A program made the translations under genes and the position numbers. The notes beneath the pieces are model-generated. The model was given only the letters and a program-made list of their open reading frames with translations, was not told the origin of the DNA and did not search any database. Of a stretch of 64,000 nt of DNA, positions 53,944 to 62,354 are shown piece after piece. The stretch spans positions 62,001 to 126,000 of the forward strand of contig CAVOUJ010000030.1 in the NCBI GenBank assembly GCA_963699535.1, read 5' to 3'. The DNA comes from VBDM01 sp963699535. GTDB taxonomy: Bacteria > Pseudomonadota > Gammaproteobacteria > Burkholderiales > SG8-39. Positions within the stretch are counted from its first letter, which is position 1. The number at the start of each line of letters is the position of its first letter.

Positions 53944-55104
53944 ATGCCGAAAAAGAGTGCGACGCGATCCGCCTCGGGTCCGGTCACCCTCCTCATCGGA
54001 ACTCGCAAGGGTGCTTTTTTCATACGCTCGGATCGGGCGCGCCGGAAGTGGACGCTGGCGGGGCCGCATTTCCTGGGACACATCGTGAGCCACGTCGTAC
54101 TCGACCCGCGCGACCGAAAGACCTTGCTTGTCGCCGCTCGCGCCGGACACCTCGGCCCCACGGTTTTCCGCTCTACCGACATGGGGCGCACCTGGAAAGA
54201 GGCGCAAATTCCCCCGGCGTTTCCGAAAGCGGAAGCGGAGGAGAAAGGGCTCGCTGTCGATCACGTGTTCTGGCTCACGCCCGCGCACGCGTCGGAGCCT
54301 GGCGTGTGGTACGCGGGAGTTTCGCCACCGGGATTGTTCCGTTCCGCGGATGGTGGCGTGAGCTGGGAAGGCGTTTCCGGCTTCAACGCAAACCCCTTGC
54401 GCAAGACGTGGCTTCTCGGTGAGCAGGAGCAGACGACGCCCGATGGCGCGATCCTGCACTCGATCAACGTCGATCCGCGCGACCCGCGGCACCTCTACGT
54501 CGCGACCTCGCCGGGCGGAACGTTCGAAAGCAGCGACGGCGGGGCGAACTGGCGCCCTCTCAATCGGGGTGTCGCGGCCGATTTCCTGCCGGTGAAAGAT
54601 CCGGAGTATGGACAGGATGTGCACTGCCTGCGGCTGCATCCGCTTGCGCCGGACCGGATCTACCAGCAGAACCATTGCGGAATTTATCGACTCGACCGTC
54701 CGGGCGAAAAGTGGGAACGGATCGGCAATGCGATGCCGAAGAAGATCGGTGACATCGGTTTCCCGGTGGTGCTGCATCCGCGCGATCCGGACACCGTTTG
54801 GGTGTTTCCCATGGACGGCGGCACCGTGTGGCCGCGCGTGAGTCCGGGCGGCAAGCCGGCTGCCTATACGTCGCGCGACGGCGGACGGACCTGGCGCCGG
54901 CAAGACAGAGGTCTGCCCTCGAAACACGGATGGTTCACCGTCAAGCGCCAGGCCATGAGCGCCGACGCTCGCGATCCCGTTGGCGTGTATTTCGGCACGA
55001 CGAGCGGCGAAATCTGGATGGGCGCGAACGAGGGCGAGCGTTGGGCCTGCATTGCCCGCCACCTGCCGGAAATCTACGCGGTCGAAGCGGTGACAGCGCG
55101 TTAG
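53944..55104 (+). CDS. BNR/exo-alpha-sialidase-type beta-propeller protein
   Basis: 386 residues, no signal peptide. Repeated Asp-box/BNR motifs are visible (VFRSTDMGRTWKEA, LFRSADGGVSWEGVSG, TFESSDGGANWRPLN, AYTSRDGGRTWRRQ), each ending a propeller blade, along with recurrent LDPRDP/VDPRDP turns. The VTLLIGTRKGAFFIRSD start is typical of a bacterial family annotated as exo-alpha-sialidase, but catalytic sialidase arginines are not evident. It is 13 bases upstream of a MoaD/ThiS-type gene. A scaffold or photosystem-assembly-like (Ycf48) role is as likely as hydrolysis. Confidence 0.85.
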   Translation: MPKKSATRSASGPVTLLIGTRKGAFFIRSDRARRKWTLAGPHFLGHIVSHVVLDPRDRKTLLVAARAGHLGPTVFRSTDMGRTWKEAQIPPAFPKAEAEEKGLAVDHVFWLTPAHASEPGVWYAGVSPPGLFRSADGGVSWEGVSGFNANPLRKTWLLGEQEQTTPDGAILHSINVDPRDPRHLYVATSPGGTFESSDGGANWRPLNRGVAADFLPVKDPEYGQDVHCLRLHPLAPDRIYQQNHCGIYRLDRPGEKWERIGNAMPKKIGDIGFPVVLHPRDPDTVWVFPMDGGTVWPRVSPGGKPAAYTSRDGGRTWRRQDRGLPSKHGWFTVKRQAMSADARDPVGVYFGTTSGEIWMGANEGERWACIARHLPEIYAVEAVTAR

Positions 55105-55117
55105 CTCGGAACGTGAA

Positions 55118-55378
55118 ATGAACGTTTCCGTTCCTTCGCAACTGCGCGACTACACCGGCGGGCAGACGCAGGTCGAAGGCCGTGGCGCGACGCTTGCAGA
55201 GGTGCTCGCCGATCTCGACCGCCGCTATCCTGGGATGCGCTTTCGCATGATCGACGAGCAAGACAGGATCCGCCGCCACATCAGGATCTTCGTCAACCAG
55301 GAGCAGGCGCGCGACTTGGGCGCCGCGCTCGTCGCGAACGACGAGGTCGTCATCGTTGGAGCCCTCAGCGGCGGGTGA
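55118..55378 (+). CDS. MoaD/ThiS family small protein
   Basis: 86 residues with a beta-grasp fold. VSVPSQLRDYTGGQTQVEGR and GATLAEVLADLDRRYPGMRF are followed by the diagnostic C-terminal Gly-Gly (VIVGALSGG), which can be adenylated and thiocarboxylated as sulfur donor. The genuine moaD and thiS contexts (moaE, thiG) are absent; instead it follows the beta-propeller gene, a pairing I recall from other bacteria. The sulfur acceptor is unknown. Confidence 0.85.
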   Translation: MNVSVPSQLRDYTGGQTQVEGRGATLAEVLADLDRRYPGMRFRMIDEQDRIRRHIRIFVNQEQARDLGAALVANDEVVIVGALSGG

Positions 55379-55384
55379 AAGGTT

Positions 55385-55436
55385 CTTCCCCTCCTCGCCG
55401 AGGAGAGGTGCCGGCGAAGCAGGCGGGGTGGTCAGT
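55385..55436. repeat. short GC-rich REP-like element
   Basis: CCCCTCCTCGCCGAGGAGAG followed by GGTGCCGGCGAAGCAGGCGG and GGTGGTC resembles the interspersed CCCCTCCT...AGGAGGGGTG...GGGGTGGT elements of betaproteobacterial genomes. It lies between convergent genes and overlaps the last codons of the yajQ-like gene. Confidence 0.4.
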
Positions 55437-55914
55437 CGCGAAAATTCTGAAACTGAAGCGGAATGTCGGTCACCGACTTCCGCACGAGCTGGATCGCCGC
55501 CTGGAGTTCGTCCTTCTTTCCGCCCGAGACGCGCACCGCGGTTCCCTGGATGCTCGCCTGGACCTTCATCTTCGAGTCCTTGAGGAGCTTGACGATGGTT
55601 TTTGCCTTCTCCTGCTCGATACCGACCTTGACCGCGATCTCCTGCTTCACCTTGGTGCCGATTTTCTCGATGTTCTTCGAATCGAGCATGCGCGCATCCA
55701 CGCCGCGCTTGGCACACTTGGTGAGAAAGACGTCGGTGACCTGCTTGAGCTTGAAGTCGTCGTCGGCGTAGAGCGTCAGCGCGAGATCGTTCTGCTCGAT
55801 GCGCGCGTCCGAGCCTTTGAAGTCGAAGCGGTTCGCAATTTCCTTGTTGGCCTGATCGACCGCGTTCTTCAGCTCGATCTTGTTGACTTCCGAAACGATG
55901 TCGAAGGAAGGCAT
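55432..55914 (-). CDS. yajQ: YajQ family cyclic di-GMP/nucleotide-binding protein
   Basis: 160 residues. MPSFDIVSEVNKIELKNAVD and IANRFDFKGSDARIEQ are the family signature; the middle (LYADDDFKLKQVTDVFLTKC) and the end (VRVSGGKKDELQAAIQLVRK) complete the two RNP-like ferredoxin folds. In Xanthomonas and Pseudomonas YajQ proteins bind cyclic di-GMP and affect transcription; E. coli YajQ binds nucleotides. Confidence 0.96.
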   Translation of the reverse strand: MPSFDIVSEVNKIELKNAVDQANKEIANRFDFKGSDARIEQNDLALTLYADDDFKLKQVTDVFLTKCAKRGVDARMLDSKNIEKIGTKVKQEIAVKVGIEQEKAKTIVKLLKDSKMKVQASIQGTAVRVSGGKKDELQAAIQLVRKSVTDIPLQFQNFRD

Positions 55915-55969
55915 GGCGATTCCCCGAGGTGACGGCTCGGGGGATCGTACTACGGGGAGGGGGATCGCA

Positions 55970-57358
55970 CTACAGGAGGAAGGGGAGGTCGGTCGGACTG
56001 AAGAAGCCGCTGTTGGGAAGGACGAGCGACATGTTACCCGGGTCTACGCCCATCCAGCGTGCGAGCGTCGCCGCGTACTGATCGACCGCCAGGGTCGGCA
56101 ACAGATTCCCCTGCCCGATGTCGACGGGATTGCCGGAAGCGAAGAACGTGGTCGGGGGAAACGTTCCGTATACCTCGTGGCCTACGACTGAGCCGCCAAG
56201 TACGAAGTGATGCGAGCCCCAGCCGTGATCCGAGCCGTCGCCGTTCGAGGTCAGCGTGCGCCCGAAATCGGAAGCCGTGAAGAGCGTCACATCGTTCTGG
56301 ACCCCGAACTGCACGAGCCACTGATAGAACGCCGCGACCGCGTTGTTGACCTGCGTCAACACCTGGTTTTGCTGTGTCAGGAGGACATCGTGGTTGTCGA
56401 AGCCGCCGATGCTCACCAGGAACACCTGCCGGTTCGCCCCGATCGCCCCGCGTGCGGCGATGATGCGGGCGACGATGCCGAGCTGCGAGGCGAGATTGTT
56501 GTTCGCCGGGATGGCGGGGGCGAGTGCGGGCACAGCTTGAAGGGCGGTGCCCAGCAGCACGTTTGCGTCGATCGACCGATCCGTGACCACGCCCAGCTCG
56601 TTCTCGAACAGGTTCGGGCTCGTGGCCGTGATGAGGCTCCGGTAGGCAGTGGACGCCGCGGTGCCGGTCGAGCCGTAGATGGTGCCGGAGATGCTCGAGA
56701 TGGAGGCGGGTCCGCCCGTGCCGACCTGGTACCGAAGGGCGGTCTCTCCCGCGACGAACACGGCGTTGCCGCCCGCCGAAATGCAGGTGAACAGGGGATT
56801 CGTGTTCGCGCCCATGAGCAGGTCGCCGATCTTGCCGCCCCAGCCGACCTTCGCGCCTTCGCCGATGGGCTGATACGCCTGCCATATCGACTGCTGGTCG
56901 TTGTGCGAGAAGAGCTTGGGCGGCAGCGGCACGGAACGCGCCTGGTATTGCGCCCGGGTTGTCGGCCGAAGCAGCGGTCCGACATTGGCGAGAACCGCGA
57001 GCCGGCCCGCGTCCCAATGCGACTTGAACGCGGTCAGCGCCGGATGGAAGGCGAAATCGCGCCCGCCCTGCGAGGTGACCGGGCCGGTAGCGGTTGCGGT
57101 GAGCGAAGCCTGCGGGATCGCGAGCGTGTCGCGCGACGCGAAATACTGGGCGTAGGAGGCGTTGTCGTAGGGAATGAAGGTATTGGTGTGGTCGTTCCCG
57201 CCGTAGAAGAACAGGCACACGATCGCCTTATAGCCCGGCAGGGTCGTCTGCGCCGAGGCCGCGCCGATCGCCGCGAGGTTGAGGGCGAACGGGCTGGCCG
57301 CTCCGGCCATGGACAGGAGCGAGCAGGTCTTCAGGAAATGGCGGCGGGATTCGCGCAT
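55970..57358 (-). CDS. DUF1501 family Tat-exported protein
   Basis: 462 residues. The N-terminus RESRRHFLKTCSLLSMAGAA is a twin-arginine signal. The alkaline-phosphatase/sulfatase-like DUF1501 fold is marked by YKAIVCLFFYGGNDHTNTFI, FAFHPALTAFKSHWDAGRLA, FLVSIGGFDNHDVLLTQQNQ and TLFTASDFGRTLTSNGDGSD with GWGSHHFVLGG. The end SGFFSPTDLPFLL closes the chain. Function is unknown. It lies 14 bases downstream of the DUF1800 gene, and the two families are generally found as a pair. An export-related or polymer-processing function is speculative. Confidence 0.9.
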   Translation of the reverse strand: MRESRRHFLKTCSLLSMAGAASPFALNLAAIGAASAQTTLPGYKAIVCLFFYGGNDHTNTFIPYDNASYAQYFASRDTLAIPQASLTATATGPVTSQGGRDFAFHPALTAFKSHWDAGRLAVLANVGPLLRPTTRAQYQARSVPLPPKLFSHNDQQSIWQAYQPIGEGAKVGWGGKIGDLLMGANTNPLFTCISAGGNAVFVAGETALRYQVGTGGPASISSISGTIYGSTGTAASTAYRSLITATSPNLFENELGVVTDRSIDANVLLGTALQAVPALAPAIPANNNLASQLGIVARIIAARGAIGANRQVFLVSIGGFDNHDVLLTQQNQVLTQVNNAVAAFYQWLVQFGVQNDVTLFTASDFGRTLTSNGDGSDHGWGSHHFVLGGSVVGHEVYGTFPPTTFFASGNPVDIGQGNLLPTLAVDQYAATLARWMGVDPGNMSLVLPNSGFFSPTDLPFLL

Positions 57359-57372
57359 GGGCTTGCTCCGAT

Positions 57373-59133
57373 CTATTTCTGCACGAGATAGTCAGGCGAC
57401 GACAGCGTGAAGAACACAGCCAGCCGCGCGCGGTTCAGGCGCGCGGTCGTCTGGTTGGTGGCCGGCATCGTGATCGAGTTGACAGCGGTGATGATGAGGT
57501 TCCTCGTCCCCGCGCTCATCGATCCGGCGGTGAGCAGCAGACTCACGCGGTCAACGAGAGCCGCAGGGTTGTCGGCGATGGCCATCTCGGCGGTGTAGTC
57601 CGGCAGGATATCGTTGTTCGTACCCGCTCCGTTTTGCACCCGGTTTCGCATGTAGTTCGAATAGCCGACCACCGATATCTCGTTGACGTTCTGCAGCTCG
57701 GGGGCGACGAGGCCCGCGGTCGCGATCGGGGTGTTGGGCGGCACATAGCCCGGCCGGTAGAAATTGAACACCGTCGGCGAACGCCACGGCGACTGGCCGA
57801 GTTGAGTGGCGGGGTCGTCGGTGGTGCCGAGCATGAAGTTGCCCGAGGTGGAACGCGCGTTGAAAGCGCGCATCCAGTGGGCGAGACTCAGAATAGGCTC
57901 GCGGGTCTTGCCGAGGGTCGGGTCGGCGGACGGCACCGAGGTGCGTGCATCGGCATCGAGCAGAATCGCCGCGACCGTCGCCCGGAGATCTCCGCGCTGG
58001 CCCGTGCCCACGACGTACTGGCCAGACTGGTAGCGCCCCGTGTTGAACGCCTGGGTAACACGCCCGACGTAGGCCGGCGAGGGGTTGCTCGTCACCAGGC
58101 GCTGGATGAGCTGCTTGCCGATGAACGGGCCAACGTTCGGATGGTTGAAGATCGTGTCGAGCGCAGTGTTAAGGTCTCCCACGGGGTCGGGCGTGGCATT
58201 GGCCGGAATGGTCGTCCCGAGGAAGTCCTTCTGCGACGTCGAGTGGAACTGCGGGAAGGCTTGCATGGGCATCACTTCCCGGTTCGGCGACTGCGTGCCG
58301 CTGCCGTTGAAGCAATTGTTGGATGTATTCGGGCACCCCGCCCAGGAAAAGCCGGTGAACACGCGCGACAGGCCGACGATGTCGTTCGGGCCGTAGGTTT
58401 CGACCGGAAGCCCGCTGTTGAGCACCAGCGTGCCGTCCGGGTTCAATTGGTAGAGTCCGATCGAGAAAAGCTGCATCACTTCGCGCGCGTAGTTCTGGTC
58501 GGGCACGCGGTTGAGCGCCGGGTTCTCCTTCTGGTTGCGCAGGTGCGACAGGTAGAGCCCCATCATTGGATGCAGCGTCACGTCCTGCAGCAGTTGCCGG
58601 TAGTTGCCGAAAGCGTTGGCGGTGAGCATGTCCATGTAGGAAGCCACGCCGCGGCGGTAGTTCTGAAGGTTCGCGTCCTGGAGCGAAATCACCAAGATCT
58701 GTGACAGCGCGAACGCCACGCGCCGCCTGAGCTGGTTCCACCCGGTCGCCGACTCCCTCCAGAAGGTGTGCATGACCTCGTTGTCGCTGAGGTTCGTCGG
58801 GTTGATGGTGTTGATGTACGCCTCGTGCGTGCGGTGGGTGGGCATCAGGAACTGGTCTTCCAGGATCGCGCTGTAACCGTACTGCCGCGTCTTGGCTATC
58901 TCTGCGTCGTTGGCCCCGAAAGAGGCTTGGTTCAGGAAGCGCGCCGCCTCCGCGTCGGTGGCGGGCGGCGGGTAGGCTGACGGCGGGACTGCCGCGAGGT
59001 TGACACCGCTTCCGGACAGACCCGGATCTTGGGCCGGTACGATATCTTGGCCGCATCCGCCCAGTGTGGCGGCGAACAGTGCGGCGGCGAGGGCGTGGTG
59101 AATGGAATGGCGCATCGCCGTGGCCTCTTTCAT
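57373..59133 (-). CDS. DUF1800 family lipoprotein
   Basis: 586 residues. ATG 59133 has a GGAAAGGGGA ribosome site; a second ATG six codons on opens the lipoprotein signal MRHSIHHALAAALFAATLGG with lipobox LGGC. DUF1800 landmarks: AARFLNQASFGANDAEIAKT, WNQLRRRVAFALSQILVIS, NYAREVMQLFSIGLYQLNPD and the C-terminal SPTVFNFYRPGYVPP. It has long helical stretches and no catalytic motif that I can name. It probably works with the Tat-exported DUF1501 protein encoded just downstream. Confidence 0.9.
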   Translation of the reverse strand: MKEATAMRHSIHHALAAALFAATLGGCGQDIVPAQDPGLSGSGVNLAAVPPSAYPPPATDAEAARFLNQASFGANDAEIAKTRQYGYSAILEDQFLMPTHRTHEAYINTINPTNLSDNEVMHTFWRESATGWNQLRRRVAFALSQILVISLQDANLQNYRRGVASYMDMLTANAFGNYRQLLQDVTLHPMMGLYLSHLRNQKENPALNRVPDQNYAREVMQLFSIGLYQLNPDGTLVLNSGLPVETYGPNDIVGLSRVFTGFSWAGCPNTSNNCFNGSGTQSPNREVMPMQAFPQFHSTSQKDFLGTTIPANATPDPVGDLNTALDTIFNHPNVGPFIGKQLIQRLVTSNPSPAYVGRVTQAFNTGRYQSGQYVVGTGQRGDLRATVAAILLDADARTSVPSADPTLGKTREPILSLAHWMRAFNARSTSGNFMLGTTDDPATQLGQSPWRSPTVFNFYRPGYVPPNTPIATAGLVAPELQNVNEISVVGYSNYMRNRVQNGAGTNNDILPDYTAEMAIADNPAALVDRVSLLLTAGSMSAGTRNLIITAVNSITMPATNQTTARLNRARLAVFFTLSSPDYLVQK

Positions 59134-59362
59134 AGATGGTTCCCCTTTCCCGGCGCAGGAGCCGGGGTGATGCGGATGTAATTATCGAGGAGACGCCGCT
59201 CGGTCCGGGTGGTAAATCTTCACGAATATCGGGAATGCGTCACGGTGATCCGAACGCGAGCCGGCGAGTGTCGGGACGCGGCGACAGGTTCAGCGGAAAA
59301 AATGACGGTTGTGACAAGAGACACAGCGCGCGCAAAGCCGCGGAGCGCGGTTCGCGATCCGC
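59134..59362. other. 229-base gap upstream of the DUF1800 gene
   Basis: The gap separates the DUF1800 start from the stop of the metallophosphoesterase gene on the same strand. I see no convincing hairpin, consensus promoter or RNA gene in it; the promoter of the DUF1800/DUF1501 pair should be here. Confidence 0.4.
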
Positions 59363-60097
59363 TCAAAGCTCGACGATCAGGTCCGGACGGAAGCCGGTCG
59401 GCTCCTCGGGATAGCCGCGGGGATTGCAGATCACCCGCGTGCCGCGCATGGCATAGTCGAAGAAGGTGTGGGTGTGCCCGTGAATCCAAAGCGCCGCCTG
59501 CCCCATGATCTCGCTGAGGTCGAGGACGAAGGCGGGGTTGCCCGGGTGGCTGACATAGGCCGGAGCAATCGAGAGCGGGTGCGGCGCGAAGTGGGTGATG
59601 ACGGCGGTCTTCCCGGAGAACGGCTCGGCAAGTTTGGCGGCCAGCCAGCTACGGTGCCGGCCGCACAGGGCAATCGCGTCCTCGGGGGAGAAGTTGCGCG
59701 CGCCGTTGCGGATCAACTGATAGTCCGGATTCAACTTGCGCGCGGCTTCGATGACAGTGGGACGCTGCGGGTCGGTGGCCAGAGAATAGTCGGTCCAGAG
59801 CGTGCAGCCGAGAAAGCGCACGCCATGATGGACAAGCTCGCTGCAATCGAGCAGCCTCACCGCGCTGCCCCGCGCTGCGTCTTTCATGGCTTCCTGTACC
59901 GAGTCGAACTCCCCCTCGTAGTATTCGTGGTTTCCCGCCAGATACACGACGGGCGCGCTGAAGGCCCTCTTCGCCCATTCGATACCCGCGACGCCGTTCG
60001 CGATATCGCCGGCAAGAACGACGAGATCCGCGCGTACCGCGGGCGGCGCGAAAGGCCAATGCTCGAGATGCAGGTCCGAGTAGATCTGTATGCGCAT
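59363..60097 (-). CDS. calcineurin-like metallophosphoesterase
   Basis: 244 residues. The five metal-binding blocks are complete: IYSDLHLEHW, VLAGDIANG, LAGNHEYYEG, VITHFAPHP and IHGHTHTFFDY. It is a cytoplasmic, single-domain phosphoesterase of the type annotated as Ser/Thr phosphatase-like; the substrate cannot be told. It follows argG by 80 bases on the same strand, so it may be a distal cistron of the arginine operon. Confidence 0.9.
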   Translation of the reverse strand: MRIQIYSDLHLEHWPFAPPAVRADLVVLAGDIANGVAGIEWAKRAFSAPVVYLAGNHEYYEGEFDSVQEAMKDAARGSAVRLLDCSELVHHGVRFLGCTLWTDYSLATDPQRPTVIEAARKLNPDYQLIRNGARNFSPEDAIALCGRHRSWLAAKLAEPFSGKTAVITHFAPHPLSIAPAYVSHPGNPAFVLDLSEIMGQAALWIHGHTHTFFDYAMRGTRVICNPRGYPEEPTGFRPDLIVEL

Positions 60098-60177
60098 CGG
60101 TCAGAAACGCGGACGGACCGCGATGTTCTCAGCGGTAGAACTCGCGGGGGCGGTCTGTCTCCGGTTTTCCCCGTGGC

Positions 60178-61404
60178 TCAGAGCGGGCTGCGCTTTCTCA
60201 GTCTGGCCGCGATGCGCATGCGCAGGGCATTCAAGCGTATGAATCCGGCTGCGTCGGCTTGATCGTAGGCCCCGCGGTCGTCCTCGAAAGTCGCAATCGC
60301 CGGGTCGAAAAGCGAATCCTTCTTCGACTTGCGGCCGACCACGGTCACGTTGCCCTTGTAGAGCTTGAGTCGCACCGTCCCGTTGGCGCTTTCCTGCGAC
60401 GCGTCGATCATGATCTGGAGCATCCTGCGCTCTGGGCTCCACCAGTAGCCGTTGTAGATTAGGCTCGCGTATCGCGGCATCAGTTCGTCCTTGAGGTGCG
60501 CGACCTCCCGGTCGAGGCAGATCGATTCGATCGCGCGATGCGCCCGCAGCATGATGGTGCCGCCCGGCGTCTCGTAGCAGCCGCGCGACTTCATGCCGAC
60601 GTGGCGGTTCTCGACCAGGTCGAGGCGGCCGATGCCGTGCTTCCCGCCAAGCTTGTTCAAAGCGGCGAGCGCCTTCGCGGGACTCAGCTTCCTGCCGTTG
60701 ACCGCGACGATGTCGCCGCGCCGGTACTCGAGCTCGATGTATTCGGCGCGGTTCGGTGCCTTCTCCGGCGAAACCGTCCAGCGCCACATGTCTTCCTCCG
60801 GCTCGCGCGAGGGATCCTCGAGATTGCGGCCCTCGTAGGAGATGTGCAGGAGATTCGCGTCCGTGGAGTAGGGCGAGCCGCCTTTCTTCTTCCCCTCGAT
60901 GGGGATTCCGTGCTTCTCGGCGTACTTCAGCAGGGATTCGCGGGAGCCAAGCGTCCACTCGCGCCAGGGCGCGATGACGCGGATACCCGGCTCGAGTGCG
61001 TAATAAGCCAGCTCAAAGCGCACCTGGTCGTTTCCCTTGCCGGTCGCGCCGTGCGCCACGGCGTCGGCTCCGGTCTTGCGCGCGATCTCGATCTGTCGCT
61101 TGGCGATGAGCGGCCGGGCGATCGAAGTGCCGAGCAGGTATTCGCCCTCGTAGATCGCGTTCGCGCGGAACATCGGATAAACGAAGTCGCGCACGAATTC
61201 CTCGCGCAGGTCCTCTATGAAAATCTCCCGCACCCCAAGCCGCTTCGCCTTCCTGCGCGCAGGCGTCAACTCCTCGCCCTGACCTATGTCGGCGGTAAAG
61301 GTCACGACTTCGCAGCGGTAGGTGTCCTGAAGCCACTTGAGAATGACCGATGTGTCGAGCCCACCCGAATAGGCGAGCACGACCTTCCTCACACTGCTTT
61401 TCAC
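60178..61404 (-). CDS. argG: argininosuccinate synthase ArgG
   Basis: 408 residues. The ATP pyrophosphatase loop is VVLAYSGGLDTSVILKWLQD. GTSIARPLIAKRQIEIARKT, AVAHGATGKGNDQVRFELAY and HVGMKSRGCYETPGGTIM complete the family. It joins citrulline and aspartate. The start is GTG 61404, whose GTGA overlaps the argF stop. No break is present. Confidence 0.97.
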   Translation of the reverse strand: MKSSVRKVVLAYSGGLDTSVILKWLQDTYRCEVVTFTADIGQGEELTPARRKAKRLGVREIFIEDLREEFVRDFVYPMFRANAIYEGEYLLGTSIARPLIAKRQIEIARKTGADAVAHGATGKGNDQVRFELAYYALEPGIRVIAPWREWTLGSRESLLKYAEKHGIPIEGKKKGGSPYSTDANLLHISYEGRNLEDPSREPEEDMWRWTVSPEKAPNRAEYIELEYRRGDIVAVNGRKLSPAKALAALNKLGGKHGIGRLDLVENRHVGMKSRGCYETPGGTIMLRAHRAIESICLDREVAHLKDELMPRYASLIYNGYWWSPERRMLQIMIDASQESANGTVRLKLYKGNVTVVGRKSKKDSLFDPAIATFEDDRGAYDQADAAGFIRLNALRMRIAARLRKRSPL

Positions 61405-62354
61405 TTTCTCACCTTCTTCTTTCCTTTCACCCTGCCGAGCAGGAGAAATTCCATCAAAGCCTTCTGGGTGTGCAAGCGGTTCTCGGCCTCCTGCCACACG
61501 ACGCTCTGCGGTCCGTCGATCACCTCCGCGGAGACTTCCTCGCCACGGTGCGCCGGCAGGCAGTGCATGAAGAGGGCGTTCTTGTCGGCGACGCGCATCA
61601 TGTCGGCATCCACCTGCCAGTTCTCGAAGTCGCGCTTGCGCTCCTCGTTCTCGGCCTCGAAACCCATGCTCGTCCACACGTCGGTGGTGACGAGATCGGC
61701 GCCGCGCACGGCATCCATCGGATCGGCGTAGCTCTCGAAGTGCGAGTTGTCGTAGATCCCGGCGCGTTCGGACTCGACCTCGTAGCCCGGCGGGGTCGAG
61801 ACGCGCAGGTCGAAGTCGAACACCGTGGCGGCCTGGAGCCAGGTGTTGCACACGTTGTTCGAATCGCCTATCCAGGCCACCGTCTTGCCCTTGACGGGTC
61901 CGCGCTGCTCTATCCAGGTGTAGATGTCGGCGAGCACCTGGCAGGGGTGGTACTCGTTGGTGAGCCCGTTGATGACCGGCACGCGCGAGTTTTCCGCGAA
62001 GCGCTCGAGTATGTCCTGCTCGAAGGTGCGCACCATCACGAGATCGACCATGCGGGAGATCACCTGAGCGGCGTCCTCGACCGGCTCGCCGCGCCCGAGC
62101 TGCGTGTCTCTCGTGTAGAGATAGATCGCCGCCCCGCCGAGCTGGTGCATTCCCGCCTCGAACGAGAGGCGCGTCCTCGTCGAGGGCTTCTCGAAGATCA
62201 TGGCGAGGGTTCTGTCCTCGAGCGGCCAGTAGCGCTCGTAGCGCTTGAACCTGTTCTTGATCCAGCGCGTGCGCGCGAACAGGTGCTCGTACTCCGCGAG
62301 CGAGAGGTCCTTGAACTGCAGATAGTGCCGCGGCGGAGCTGGCGCCTTTTTCAT
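61401..62354 (-). CDS. argF: ornithine carbamoyltransferase ArgF
   Basis: 317 residues. The carbamoyl-phosphate site is FEKPSTRTRLSFEAGMHQLG; the ornithine site and catalytic residues are in LTNEYHPCQVLADIYTW and FMHCLPAHRGEEV. DVWTSMGFEAE is the SMG loop. It makes citrulline, the argG substrate. ATG 62354 overlaps the argD stop (ATGA). The Lys-rich C-terminus is unusual but short. Confidence 0.97.
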   Translation of the reverse strand: MKKAPAPPRHYLQFKDLSLAEYEHLFARTRWIKNRFKRYERYWPLEDRTLAMIFEKPSTRTRLSFEAGMHQLGGAAIYLYTRDTQLGRGEPVEDAAQVISRMVDLVMVRTFEQDILERFAENSRVPVINGLTNEYHPCQVLADIYTWIEQRGPVKGKTVAWIGDSNNVCNTWLQAATVFDFDLRVSTPPGYEVESERAGIYDNSHFESYADPMDAVRGADLVTTDVWTSMGFEAENEERKRDFENWQVDADMMRVADKNALFMHCLPAHRGEEVSAEVIDGPQSVVWQEAENRLHTQKALMEFLLLGRVKGKKKVRK

